Assembly: GCF_900102315.1 (NCBI RefSeq)
Contig: NZ_FNBL01000002.1
Location: 1 to 64,000, forward strand
Direction of reading: 5' to 3'
From: Celeribacter baekdonensis
Lineage (GTDB): Bacteria > Pseudomonadota > Alphaproteobacteria > Rhodobacterales > Rhodobacteraceae
DNA: 64,000 bases
Within the stretch, counting starts at the first letter, position 1. Each line of letters starts with the position of its first letter. Positions 53,686-61,949 of this stretch are shown in pieces. Under the pieces are notes generated by a model, which saw only the letters and a program-made list of their open reading frames with translations, made no database searches and was not told the origin of the DNA. The translations under genes were made by a program, and so were the position numbers.

Positions 53686-54440
53686 CGTTGCTTTCCGTCA
53701 AAGGACTTGCCGTTTCGCTTGGCGGCAGGTCGGTGTTGCAAGACGTCTCCCTGACTGTGGACAAGGGCGAGGTCGTTGGGTTGATCGGGCCGAATGGCGC
53801 GGGCAAGACCACGCTTATGCGCGCCATTTTGGGCCTTGTGCCGCATCAGGGCCGCTCGTCTTTGGCGCAACTGTCGCCGCGGGCGCGGGGGCGCGCCGCC
53901 GCGTGGATGCCGCAAACGCGCGAGATTGCTTGGCCGGTGTCGGTTGAAACGCTGGTGGCGCTGGGCCGCACGCCGCATCTGGCACCGGGGCAACGCGCCA
54001 GTGCCGAGGACCGCGCGGCGGTGGATCGGGCGCTTAAGCGGATGGGGTTGCAAGAGTTCCGCCACCGTATCGCCACCGCATTGTCGGGCGGCGAACAGGC
54101 CCGTGTGCTGATGGCGCGCGCTCTGGCGCAAGACGCGCCGCTTTTGATGGCGGACGAGCCGATTGCCGGGCTGGACCCGGCGCATCAAATCTCGACCATG
54201 CGCACGTTTGCATCGCTTGCCGCCGAAGGTCAGGCGGTGATCGTGTCCCTGCATGATCTGGGTCTTGGGGTGCGTCATTGCACGCGGCTGATTGTGTTGG
54301 ATCAGGGCCGCATCGTCGCCGATGGCGCGCCGACCTCGGTGCTGACGCCTGCGCTTTTGCGCGACACATTCGGCATCTCGGCTTGGTTTGAAACCACGCC
54401 TCAAGGTGCCGTTTTTCAGCCGCTGGAGGTGCTGGAATGA
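53682..54440 (+). CDS. btuD: Cobalamin ABC ATPase, BtuD-like
   Basis: 252 residues. Walker A is GPNGAGKTT, the signature is ALSGGEQARV and Walker B is LLMADEPIAGLD, as in FepC/BtuD-type ATPases. It energises the BtuC channel. It begins at an ATG that overlaps the btuC stop and ends overlapping the cbiZ start by four bases. Confidence 0.9.
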   Translation: MTLLSVKGLAVSLGGRSVLQDVSLTVDKGEVVGLIGPNGAGKTTLMRAILGLVPHQGRSSLAQLSPRARGRAAAWMPQTREIAWPVSVETLVALGRTPHLAPGQRASAEDRAAVDRALKRMGLQEFRHRIATALSGGEQARVLMARALAQDAPLLMADEPIAGLDPAHQISTMRTFASLAAEGQAVIVSLHDLGLGVRHCTRLIVLDQGRIVADGAPTSVLTPALLRDTFGISAWFETTPQGAVFQPLEVLE

Positions 54441-55126
54441 CTGTCGCCCTGAACCGGCCTTGGCTGTCTTTCGATCTTGGGCAGGACATGCAGGTGCTCA
54501 GTTGGGCGCTGAACCGTCCGGGGTTTGTCACCGCGCGGCGCATCCTGTGGCGCGAGGTGCGCAACGCCGATCTGAGCGAAACGCTGGATGCGCGCGCATG
54601 GCTTTGCGGTGAGTTGGCCGGGCTTGGCGCGCAAGACGCCGTGGCTTTTTTGACCTCGCGCGATGTGCGCCGTTTTCAAAAATCCGAGGTCGAGGTGGAC
54701 GGCATGTGCGCCACCTGTGTGGTCACGGTTGGCCTGTCCAATGCCGAACGTGTGGGGATGCGCGTGGTGCGGCCTCACGATGCCTGGGGCACGATCAACA
54801 TCGCGGTGCGGCTGAGCCATGGTTTGTCGCAGGCCGGGTTGATCGAGGCGCTCACGATCATTGCCGAGGCCCGCACCGCCGCCATTCTTGACGCCGCCTT
54901 GCCGCTTGAGAGCGCTGGCGGCACGGCCACCGGTTTGGCCACTGGCTTGGCCACCGGTTTGGCCACTGGCACGGGCACCGATTGTATCGCGGTCGCCGCA
55001 CCTGTCGGGACCGACGATTATGCTGGCCTGCACACGGCGGTGGGCGAAGCGATCGGGGCCGCCGTCTATCGCGCCACGCTTCAAGGCGCTCAGGACTGGC
55101 TGGTGGATCGCCAGCATGTCTCATAG
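54437..55126 (+). CDS. cbiZ: Adenosylcobinamide amidohydrolase CbiZ
   Basis: 229 residues. CbiZ hydrolyses adenosylcobinamide (and in Rhodobacter relatives pseudocobalamin) to adenosylcobyric acid, letting the cell rebuild the lower part of imported cobamides. Family features are WLSFDLGQDMQVLSWAL, FLTSRDVRRFQ, GMCATCVVTVGLSNAERV and GTINIAVRLSHGLSQ, and the conserved ATGTGTDCIAVAAPVG near residue 175. Directly before that motif there is an unusual GLAT-type tandem repeat. It is the last gene of the B12 uptake operon and gives it a salvage function. Confidence 0.9.
   Translation: MTVALNRPWLSFDLGQDMQVLSWALNRPGFVTARRILWREVRNADLSETLDARAWLCGELAGLGAQDAVAFLTSRDVRRFQKSEVEVDGMCATCVVTVGLSNAERVGMRVVRPHDAWGTINIAVRLSHGLSQAGLIEALTIIAEARTAAILDAALPLESAGGTATGLATGLATGLATGTGTDCIAVAAPVGTDDYAGLHTAVGEAIGAAVYRATLQGAQDWLVDRQHVS
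54925..54972. repeat. 12-bp tandem repeat, four units, inside cbiZ
   Basis: The unit GGCCACYGGYTT is repeated four times head to tail, the last unit ending CAC. It encodes ATGL repeats merging into the conserved ATGTGTD motif. Copy changes would keep the frame. Confidence 0.85.
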
Positions 55127-55414
55127 GGCTTGTCGCGGGCACACATCTGAGAAACATCACAAAGTTCTGCCTTTTGCGTCAGTGGCTTTGTCTCTGCCCT
55201 CGGAACCGGCATCGAAAGCAGTCTTTCGCTGCGCCATGTAGGTGTGTCGGCAATGCGGGACTGAGCGGGCTTTCGCTTCGCATAGGCCAATGACGGCAGC
55301 CAGCCCAATCCCGACCTTCATGCACGGTGCAGCGATGACCGTGCTGCAGGCGCGAAGGCACCCGATAGTTTCCCGAAAGCTGCCATTGGTATTGGTTGTG
55401 GTGAATGTATTCGA

Positions 55415-56212
55415 CTACTTCCACCACGTATCGTAAGCTACCGCCCCGGCTTGCACAATCCCGACAACCATCAGAACTGCCGTCAGCCAGAAGATACGGT
55501 TTTGCGTATTTCTATTGTCAGCATGACGCTGTTCTTCGAGCTCGAAGCTGGTGACCGTGTTCAGCGCCTGCGGTCTGAGCTTGTAACCATGGTGCTGCGT
55601 CGTTTCGAGATCTTGCGCCTCCTTCATCGAATCCAGAAGGAGCGTGTAGTAGGTCATCAGTTCTTCTTTATCAGACCGATGAACCCAGCGAACCGTATAG
55701 AAGTGGGTCAGCAAGCTGGTCGGATGTGTCTGGAAGGCTCGATTCTTGACCGTCTCTGAAAGAATGTAGCGCAGCACCTTCATTCGATCATGACGAGTCA
55801 GCTTGCGCTTGTTGAAGCGCGATTGCAGATATCGGTCGAATGTCACCCGTATCCAGGGCCGGCAGCTCCATCGGTAAAGAAAGAACTTCGGAAGGCCGAT
55901 TGTGTAAAAGGTCCAGCCTCGATAGTAGTGCTGGACCCATGGCTGGAACTCTGCCAGTTCGCTAATGTCGAGGGATCGTTCCTCAGTGAAATTCTGACCG
56001 TCGAGCGACCACTTCCCTCTCACCTGATCATCCACGAGGTCGACGACGAGGAGCCTTGCCTCGCCCGCGCTGTCGAGCATGTAGACCAGATAGGTGTCGT
56101 TCTTCAGAGCCTCGTCACCCGCGAGCGGTATCATCCCTTTAAATGGTTTCGCTAATGCCGCCTGAATGACATGCCGTAAGGCTAACTGCCGAATCCTCGC
56201 TGGTATACCCAT
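55415..56212 (-). CDS. Unrecognised protein with C-terminal membrane anchor
   Basis: 265 residues, with a GGAGG site four bases before the ATG. The first part is soluble and charged, with KNDTYLVYMLDSAGEARLLVV and EFQPWVQHYYRGWTFYTIG. A hydrophobic helix near the C-terminus (IFWLTAVLMVVGIVQAGAVA) probably anchors it with most of the chain in the cytoplasm. A glutamate-, arginine- and histidine-rich stretch precedes the anchor. I do not recognise a family. Codon and base use look less GC-rich than its neighbours, and it lies on the opposite strand between two operons, so transfer is possible. The 288 bases before it (55127-55414) hold no gene I can support. Confidence 0.65.
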   Translation of the reverse strand: MGIPARIRQLALRHVIQAALAKPFKGMIPLAGDEALKNDTYLVYMLDSAGEARLLVVDLVDDQVRGKWSLDGQNFTEERSLDISELAEFQPWVQHYYRGWTFYTIGLPKFFLYRWSCRPWIRVTFDRYLQSRFNKRKLTRHDRMKVLRYILSETVKNRAFQTHPTSLLTHFYTVRWVHRSDKEELMTYYTLLLDSMKEAQDLETTQHHGYKLRPQALNTVTSFELEEQRHADNRNTQNRIFWLTAVLMVVGIVQAGAVAYDTWWK

Positions 56213-56538
56213 CCCGCCTCCGATCAATGTCCTTGAAGAAGAAATAAGTCATATTTCGTCTCACGTCTCCCTATTCCGTTCGGATATCTTGAGGGCCACG
56301 GTGCATGGAGCTTCGACCATGGTCCACATCCCTTCCATTCGATGATGCTTGGTGCCTGCATGTGCGGCGAAGGTCTGCTCCTTCCATTGCTCGTGCAGCA
56401 TTGGACCGCTGCAAGTCTGGCAGATCCCTAAGACTTTGCAAATGTCACTATCTGCGCATAGCAGACATCCGTGTCTGGCGCAGCATACGGTACAATGGGC
56501 TCGATGGGGTAAAAAGCCATGTTCGTTTGAGCGTCTAT

Positions 56539-56557
56539 TGTAATGTTATTACATTTT
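56539..56557. promoter_or_regulatory. Zur-like operator 1
   Basis: TGTAAT-GTT-ATTACA is a perfect 6-bp inverted repeat. The 18 bases GTAATGTTATTACATTTT agree at 15 positions with the Zur-type palindrome GTAATGTTATAACATTAC as I remember it. It lies about 220 bases upstream of the flavoprotein gene. Zur binding is inferred from the match and from the zinc-related genes downstream. Confidence 0.5.
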
Positions 56558-56608
56558 GTATAATCAGAGTGTGCGTTATAAAGTAACATGGAATCAACGA
56601 TGCCCGGA

Positions 56609-56650
56609 CCCACAGTCTCGCCCACCGTCTTGCCCACAGTCTCGCCCACA
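56609..56650. repeat. 12-bp tandem repeat, about 3.5 units
   Basis: CCCACAGTCTCG, CCCACCGTCTTG, CCCACAGTCTCG and a partial CCCACA follow head to tail. It lies between the two Zur-like sites, so copy changes would alter their spacing. Confidence 0.8.
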
Positions 56651-56685
56651 TGCCGCGCTGATCTGTCTTTTCAGGGCAATCTAAT

Positions 56686-56703
56686 GTGATGTGATTACAT
56701 ATT
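56686..56703. promoter_or_regulatory. Zur-like operator 2 (weaker)
   Basis: GTGATGTGATTACATATT matches the Zur-type palindrome GTAATGTTATAACATTAC at about 12 of 18 positions. It lies about 70 bases upstream of the flavoprotein start, a normal place for a repressor site. Confidence 0.4.
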
Positions 56704-56772
56704 TGCACCTCCCACCACCCCAAAAGCACCGCGCCCTGTCAAAGCAGCGGCGCGCATGACGAAAGGTATCAA

Positions 56773-57690
56773 ATGCAAGATGCAGTTATCATTGGCGGCA
56801 GCTTCGCGGGATTGACCGCAGCGCTTCAACTTGGGCGCGCCAGCCGATCCGTCACAGTGATCGACGCCGGGGCACCGCGCAACCAAAGCTCATCCGCCGC
56901 GCATGGTGTGGCGGGGTGGGACGGTCTCTCGCCCAGTGCAATCCTTGAACGGTTCCGAGCCGACCTGAGGGCCTATCCGAGCGTCACGCAGCGCAGCGGC
57001 ACGGTGACGGCAATCCATGGCGGAGATGGCGCGTTTTCGGTGACGCTTGCGGATGGCGAAAAAAGTGCCGCAAAACGCATCATTCTGGCCCATGGCGTGC
57101 GCGATATTTTACCGGACATCCCCGGTCTCGCACAGGCATGGGGGCAGACCGTGCTGCACTGTCCCTATTGCCACGGCTACGAGGTCAAGGGCGCAGCGCT
57201 GGCCGTTCTCGCCACACATCCGATGAGCGCACATCAGGCCTTGATGTTGCGGGCCGATTGGAGTGCGCAGGTCACCCTGATCACCGGTGGCATGGCGGGG
57301 CTTGACCTCGACGCACTGGCCACGGCAGGGGTTCAGATCGAGACCAGAACGCTGGAGGCCGCAACCGCCGATGACACGGGCATCGACCTCAGCCTGAGCG
57401 GTGGCAGGGCCGCGCGCTTTGCGGCGCTGTTTGTCGGCCCCCGGACAAGCTTGGCGGCCAGCCCGGCAGAACAGCTCGGCTGCGCCTTGGCCGACGGGCC
57501 GATGGGGCCGTTCGTCAAGGTTGGCGCAATGGCCCAGACCAGCGTGCCGGGCGTGTTTGCCGCAGGCGATCTTGCCCGTCCGATGCCCAATATCAACTTC
57601 GCCCTTGCGGATGGCGCGCAGGCGGGCACGGGCTGCCATGCCTCGCTGCTGTTTCCCGGTCTTGTCACACCCCTGGAGGTCACCCCATGA
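56773..57690 (+). CDS. Thioredoxin-reductase-like FAD/NAD(P) oxidoreductase
   Basis: 305 residues. FAD motif [20 protein letters not shown] at the N-terminus, redox-active CPYCHGYE at about residue 130 and the closing FAD motif [28 protein letters not shown]. This is the thioredoxin-reductase class, but the CPYCHGYE centre (rather than CATC) places it in the AhpF/TrxB-like side branch seen next to transcription or metal genes. The natural disulfide partner is unknown. It is the first gene after the Zur-like sites and overlaps the COG0523 GTPase gene by four bases, so it may keep zinc-binding thiols reduced; that is inference. Confidence 0.87.
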   Translation: MQDAVIIGGSFAGLTAALQLGRASRSVTVIDAGAPRNQSSSAAHGVAGWDGLSPSAILERFRADLRAYPSVTQRSGTVTAIHGGDGAFSVTLADGEKSAAKRIILAHGVRDILPDIPGLAQAWGQTVLHCPYCHGYEVKGAALAVLATHPMSAHQALMLRADWSAQVTLITGGMAGLDLDALATAGVQIETRTLEAATADDTGIDLSLSGGRAARFAALFVGPRTSLAASPAEQLGCALADGPMGPFVKVGAMAQTSVPGVFAAGDLARPMPNINFALADGAQAGTGCHASLLFPGLVTPLEVTP

Positions 57691-58898
57691 CCGATACCCG
57701 CCTTCCTGTCACTGTTTTGTCCGGCTTTCTGGGCGCAGGGAAGACCACGCTTTTGAACCGCGTGCTGAACAACCGCGAGGGGCGGCGTGTGGCGGTGATC
57801 GTCAACGACATGTCAGAGATCAACATCGACGCCGATCTGGTGCGCGAGGGTGGGGCGAACCTCAGCCATACGGATGAAACATTGGTCGAGATGTCGAACG
57901 GCTGTATCTGCTGCACCCTGCGTGACGATCTTTTGCAAGAGGTGCGGCGGTTGGCCGAGGATGGTCGGTTTGATTATCTATTGATCGAGTCGACCGGGAT
58001 TTCCGAACCTCTGCCCGTGGCCGCGACGTTTGATTTTCGCGATGAGGCGGGCCAGAGCCTGTCGGATGTGTCGCGCCTCGACACGATGGTGACCGTGGTC
58101 GATGCGGTGAACCTGTTGCGGGATTATTCCAGCCATGATTTCCTGCGCGACCGGGGCGAGACGTTGGGCGACGAAGACGAGCGCACACTGGTCAATCTTT
58201 TGGTCGAACAGATCGAATTTGCCGATGTGGTGATCCTCAACAAGGTCGGTGACGCCGAACCGCATCAGGTGATCGCGGCGCGCAAGATCATCCGTAGCCT
58301 GAACGCCGATGCGCGGATCATCGAGACCAGTCACAGCGTGGTGCCCACGGAGGCGATCCTCGACACCGGGCTGTTCGATTTTGACAAAGCGCATGAGCAT
58401 CCGATGTGGGCCAAGGAGCTTTACGGCTTTGCCGATCATGTGCCCGAGACCGAAGAATACGGCGTCACCAGCCATGTCTACCGCGCCCGCCGTCCGTTTG
58501 AACCGGAGAAAATCATGGCCGTGTTGAATGGTGAAATGAGTGGTGTCATCCGCGCCAAGGGGCATTTCTGGATCGCGACACAGCCCGATTGGGTGGCGGA
58601 ATTTTCGCTTGCGGGGGCTCTGTCTTCGGTCAAGCCGCTGGGCACATGGTGGGCCGCAGTGCCAAAGGACCGCTGGCCGAATCATGAGGGTGCGCGCGAC
58701 TATATGGCCGCGCATTGGGCCGAGCCCTGGGGCGACCGCAGGCAGGAGATCGTCTTTATCGGCTCGGGGATCGACTGGCCCGCGCTCAAGGCGCGTCTGG
58801 ACGCCTGCCTTGTGCCTGAACATCTGGCCTCCGGTCCCGATGCACTGCCCGATTTGCCCGATCCCTTTCCCGTTTGGCGACGCGAGGCGGTGGCATGA
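57687..58898 (+). CDS. COG0523 (CobW/ZigA-type) GTPase, putative zinc metallochaperone
   Basis: 403 residues of the G3E GTPase family: Walker [16 protein letters not shown], the metal-binding CxCC in [21 protein letters not shown] and NKVGD for guanine. The C-terminal CobW domain follows. Family members insert or allocate cobalt (CobW), nickel or zinc (ZigA, YciC, ZNG1). Here the cobalamin genes are nearby but the next genes are zinc-type, and there are Zur-like sites upstream, so zinc allocation is favoured over CobW. It is coupled to the flavoprotein gene upstream. Confidence 0.88.
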   Translation: MTDTRLPVTVLSGFLGAGKTTLLNRVLNNREGRRVAVIVNDMSEINIDADLVREGGANLSHTDETLVEMSNGCICCTLRDDLLQEVRRLAEDGRFDYLLIESTGISEPLPVAATFDFRDEAGQSLSDVSRLDTMVTVVDAVNLLRDYSSHDFLRDRGETLGDEDERTLVNLLVEQIEFADVVILNKVGDAEPHQVIAARKIIRSLNADARIIETSHSVVPTEAILDTGLFDFDKAHEHPMWAKELYGFADHVPETEEYGVTSHVYRARRPFEPEKIMAVLNGEMSGVIRAKGHFWIATQPDWVAEFSLAGALSSVKPLGTWWAAVPKDRWPNHEGARDYMAAHWAEPWGDRRQEIVFIGSGIDWPALKARLDACLVPEHLASGPDALPDLPDPFPVWRREAVA

Positions 58899-58938
58899 GC
58901 TGTCTTCGCCATTGGCCAGAGGCCCCGGAGGCGGCGCG

Positions 58939-59241
58939 ATGAGGGCGACGAACCGGGGCCGCACGGGCCTCAAACCCAAACGGCGCAGCGAAGACCCGAT
59001 GCGCGCCTATGACACTTTACCCGCCCCCGTGCGTGCGTGGTTGTCAGAGGCCGCATTGCCTTGGTCGCCCGCATCCTGTCGCAAAATCCTGCGGCGGGCG
59101 CAGGCGCGCGGCGAAGGGTTTGCACAGATATTGGCGCGCCTTGATCACGCCGAACAAAAGACCCTCGCCCGCGACAGCGCCTTTCCCTTTGCGCCCCCCA
59201 AGGCCACCGCCCGCGTCACAGATCAGGACAGCACCACATGA
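58939..59241 (+). CDS. DUF6525 family protein
   Basis: 100 residues, with GGAGG seven bases before the ATG. RRSEDPMRAYDTLPAPVRAWL and AALPWSPASCRKILRRA are the DUF6525 signature known from Rhodobacterales. The protein is basic and soluble. Function is unknown. It stands between the COG0523 GTPase and the ZrgA-like gene, in the same direction, which suggests a role connected with that locus. The reading frame is open upstream into the GTPase gene, but the ribosome site fits only this start. Confidence 0.8.
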   Translation: MRATNRGRTGLKPKRRSEDPMRAYDTLPAPVRAWLSEAALPWSPASCRKILRRAQARGEGFAQILARLDHAEQKTLARDSAFPFAPPKATARVTDQDSTT

Positions 59242-59377
59242 CACGCTTCAGCGTCAGACAGCGCCCGTCAGTGTTGCGCGTTTTGGTGCGCAAACCCAAC
59301 TCTGCCCAAACGCCGCATCGCGTCTGTGTTGCAGTGACCCTCAAACTTTGACTTATATGACACCGAAAGGATTTCTT

Positions 59378-60007
59378 ATGAAACCGATCCGCTTTGCCCT
59401 TCTGGCCTCCCTCACCGCCGCGCCGCTTTTGGCGCAAGAGACCCGCGAGATGGACGCCCATGTCCATGGCCTCAGCACGCTTGAGCTTGCCATCGAGGGC
59501 GAGATCATCGAGATAAACCTTATGTCGCCCGGCATGGATATTGTCGGTTTCGAATACGCCGCCAGCACAGATGCGGATAAGGACAAAGTGGAGGCGGCGA
59601 TCCGCACGATGTTGCTGCCTGAAAACGTTATTGCGCTGCCAAAGGCTGCGGGGTGCCGGTTGACCGAAGTGCTGGCCCATCTTCACGCGGGTGGGCGCGA
59701 TCACGACGACGATGACGATCACGACGAAGGTCACGACAAAGATCACGACGAGGCGACCGATGAACATATGGATGAACATATGCATGACGAGGGCGAGGAT
59801 CACGATCATGCAGAGGCGGCCGCACATAGCGAATTTCACGCGCGCTACATCTTTGCCTGTGTTCAGCCCGAAGACCTCGGCACCATTGGCTTCCCCTTCT
59901 TTGAGCGCTTTGAAAACGCGCAGAAGATCGAGGCGCATTATGTCACCGCAACCGGCGCAGGCGCGGTTGAGATCAACCGCTCGGTTGCTGAACTGACGTT
60001 AGAGTGA
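59378..60007 (+). CDS. His/Asp-rich periplasmic zinc-binding protein, ZrgA/DUF2796 family
   Basis: 209 residues. A signal peptide (to about LLAQET) is followed by REMDAHVHGLSTLELAIEG and IVGFEYAASTDADKDKV, typical of DUF2796 (ZrgA). A central segment (about residues 105-150) is extremely rich in His, Asp and Glu and surely binds divalent metal. The C-terminal HARYIFACVQPEDL and FPFFERFENAQKIEAHYVT match the family. In Vibrio cholerae ZrgA is the zinc-binding protein of a Zur-controlled uptake system. The start at 59378 has AAAGGA upstream. The ABC and permease genes follow directly. Confidence 0.88.
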   Translation: MKPIRFALLASLTAAPLLAQETREMDAHVHGLSTLELAIEGEIIEINLMSPGMDIVGFEYAASTDADKDKVEAAIRTMLLPENVIALPKAAGCRLTEVLAHLHAGGRDHDDDDDHDEGHDKDHDEATDEHMDEHMHDEGEDHDHAEAAAHSEFHARYIFACVQPEDLGTIGFPFFERFENAQKIEAHYVTATGAGAVEINRSVAELTLE

Positions 60008-60009
60008 CC

Positions 60010-60705
60010 ATGATCCCACCCGCCCTTGCTCTTGATGATGTTGCCTTTGCCTGGCCGGGCCGGGGCGGGTTTTCCCTGTCCTGTCCGTCCTTTCAGATCG
60101 CGCCCGGTGAACGGGTGCTGCTGCTTGGGACCAGCGGATCGGGGAAATCCACGCTTTTGTCTCTGGTCTGCGGCGTCGTCCCCGCCACGCGGGGCCGGGT
60201 CTTGGTCGGCGGCACCGATCTTGGGGCGATGAGCGCGGGCGGGCGCGACCGGTTCCGGGCCGAACAGATCGGCGTGATCTTTCAACAGTTCAATTTGCTG
60301 CCCTATGCGAAGGTCATCGACAATATCCTTTTGCCGCTGCGCTTTGCACCGCATCGGCGGGCCCGCGCCGGGGGGGCAATCCATGAGGCCGCGCGGCTTT
60401 GCGCCGGACTTGGCCTGCCGGAGGAGGTTTTGAGCATGCCGTCGGGGCGGCTGAGTGTGGGTCAGCAACAACGCGTCGCGGTGGCGCGCGCCCTGATCGG
60501 TGCGCCGCCTTTGATCGTCGCGGACGAACCCACCTCGGCGCTCGATGCCGCAACTCAGGATCATTTTCTGCGCCTGTTGTTTGATCGCACAGATGAGGCG
60601 CAGTCGGCGCTGTTGATGGTCAGCCATGACGAAAGGCTCGCCCCAAGGTTCGACCGCGTGATCCGTCTTGCGGACATCGTGAGTACCGAAAGGAGCGCAG
60701 CATGA
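60010..60705 (+). CDS. ABC transporter ATPase, MacB/LolD type
   Basis: 231 residues. Walker A GTSGSGKST and Walker B LIVADEPTSALD are normal; the signature reads LSVGQQQR, with Val in place of the first Gly. IFQQFNLLPYAKVIDNILLPL is typical of the LolD/MacB group that works with FtsX-like permeases. An upstream GTG (60004) overlaps the ZrgA stop and is an alternative start. It overlaps the permease gene downstream. Confidence 0.88.
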   Translation: MIPPALALDDVAFAWPGRGGFSLSCPSFQIAPGERVLLLGTSGSGKSTLLSLVCGVVPATRGRVLVGGTDLGAMSAGGRDRFRAEQIGVIFQQFNLLPYAKVIDNILLPLRFAPHRRARAGGAIHEAARLCAGLGLPEEVLSMPSGRLSVGQQQRVAVARALIGAPPLIVADEPTSALDAATQDHFLRLLFDRTDEAQSALLMVSHDERLAPRFDRVIRLADIVSTERSAA

Positions 60706-61949
60706 TCTTGCGTCTGGCCATCGGGTCATTATGTGCGCGCGCCCTCACCGTTGGCATGACGATTTTGGCCATCGCGCTTTCGGTCGCGCTTTTCCTGGGT
60801 GTGGAAAAAATCCGCACCGGCGCGCGCGCCAGTTTTGCTGACACGATTTCGGGCACGGACCTGATTGTCGGGGCGCGTTCCGGGTCGGTGCAGCTTTTGC
60901 TCTATTCTGTTTTTCGAATAGGCAACGCCACCAACAACGTGACATGGGAAAGCTATCAAGACATCAAATCCCGCCCCGAGGTGGATTGGATCGTGCCGAT
61001 CTCACTGGGTGACAGCCATCGCCAGTTTCGCGTCATGGGGACGACATCGGGGTTTTTTGAACATTACAAATATCGCGGCGGGCGGGCGTTGGAGATCCCC
61101 GTGGGGCACGGGCTTGAGGACCTCTATGATGCGGTCATCGGTGCCGATGTGGCCGCCAGTTTGGGCTACGCCGTGGGTGATCCGATCGTGGTGTCGCATG
61201 GGCTTGCCTCCTTCACCGCCCATGACGATCAGCCGTTTCGGGTTGCGGGCATCATCGCCAAGACCGGGACGCCCGTGGACCGGACGGTGATCGTCAGCCT
61301 TGAGGCGATTGAGGCCATTCATGTCGATTGGCAAACTGGTGCAAAGTCCGGCCAGATCACGCCGCGCGAGGTCATTCGCGACATGGACCTGACGCCCACC
61401 GCGATCACGGCGGCACTGGTCGGGGTGAATTCGCGGTTGCAGGTTTTTGGCCTGCAACGCTGGATCAACGACTATCCCGAGGAGCCCGTGTTGGCCATTC
61501 TGCCGGGAGTGGCGCTTCAGGAGCTTTGGCAGATCGTCGGAGTGGCCGAAACCGCGTTGATCGGCGTGTCCGCGATGGTGGTGGTGACGGCGCTGATCGG
61601 CATGATGGCGATGATTTTTTCAAGCCTCAATGAGCGCAGGCGGGAGATGGCGATCTGGCGCGCAATGGGCGCGCGGCCCAGCACCATTTTGGGCCTGCTG
61701 GTGCTTGAGGCGATGCTGATGGCGGCGGCGGGGGCTTTGCTTGGCCTCGGTTTTTTGTACCTCGGTCTCGTGATTGGACAGCCTTGGGTGGACGCCGCCT
61801 TTGGGATTTGGTTGCCGATTGATCCGCCTTCGCTGCGCGACGTCTTGGCGCTTGGTTTCGTGATCGGCGCGGCGGCGCTCACCAGCCTTTTTCCGGCGCT
61901 GAGGGCCTATCGCTTGTCGCTCGCCGATGGCATGATGGTGCGGATATGA
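60702..61949 (+). CDS. FtsX-like ABC permease, MacB/LolC type
   Basis: 415 residues. One N-terminal helix (about residues 10-28), a large periplasmic domain, then three C-terminal helices, the FtsX/MacB layout. SSLNERRREMAIWRAMGARPSTILGLLVLEAML near the third quarter (recognised in parts) and RAYRLSLADGM at the end match the family. Such permeases usually move lipids or drugs or pass mechanical force rather than import solutes in the classic way. Placement with ZrgA-like and DUF3299 genes points to a zinc role as in ZrgABCDE, mechanism unknown. Confidence 0.88.
   Translation: MILRLAIGSLCARALTVGMTILAIALSVALFLGVEKIRTGARASFADTISGTDLIVGARSGSVQLLLYSVFRIGNATNNVTWESYQDIKSRPEVDWIVPISLGDSHRQFRVMGTTSGFFEHYKYRGGRALEIPVGHGLEDLYDAVIGADVAASLGYAVGDPIVVSHGLASFTAHDDQPFRVAGIIAKTGTPVDRTVIVSLEAIEAIHVDWQTGAKSGQITPREVIRDMDLTPTAITAALVGVNSRLQVFGLQRWINDYPEEPVLAILPGVALQELWQIVGVAETALIGVSAMVVVTALIGMMAMIFSSLNERRREMAIWRAMGARPSTILGLLVLEAMLMAAAGALLGLGFLYLGLVIGQPWVDAAFGIWLPIDPPSLRDVLALGFVIGAAALTSLFPALRAYRLSLADGMMVRI

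Larger units (their letters stand above)
56213..56772. other. AT-richer intergenic region upstream of the zinc-type locus
   Basis: About 560 bases that hold no convincing gene. It contains two Zur-like palindromes (56539-56557 and 56686-56703) with a 12-bp minisatellite between them. Promoters for the unrecognised reverse-strand gene and for the flavoprotein operon should lie here. Confidence 0.5.

Noticed and set aside
56305-56586. Open frames in the AT-richer region before the flavoprotein gene
   Set aside because: No ribosome site and no recognisable sequence. They overlap the palindromes and repeats of the regulatory region.
56609-56650. Possible CRISPR-like array
   Set aside because: The repeats are 12 bp, directly adjacent and without spacers. 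No cas genes are present. It is a minisatellite.
57687-58898. CobW (cobalt insertion for B12 synthesis) as identity of the GTPase
   Set aside because: The B12 operon ends 2.5 kb earlier and holds only uptake/salvage genes. The following genes and the Zur-like sites fit a zinc role better, though CobW cannot be fully excluded.
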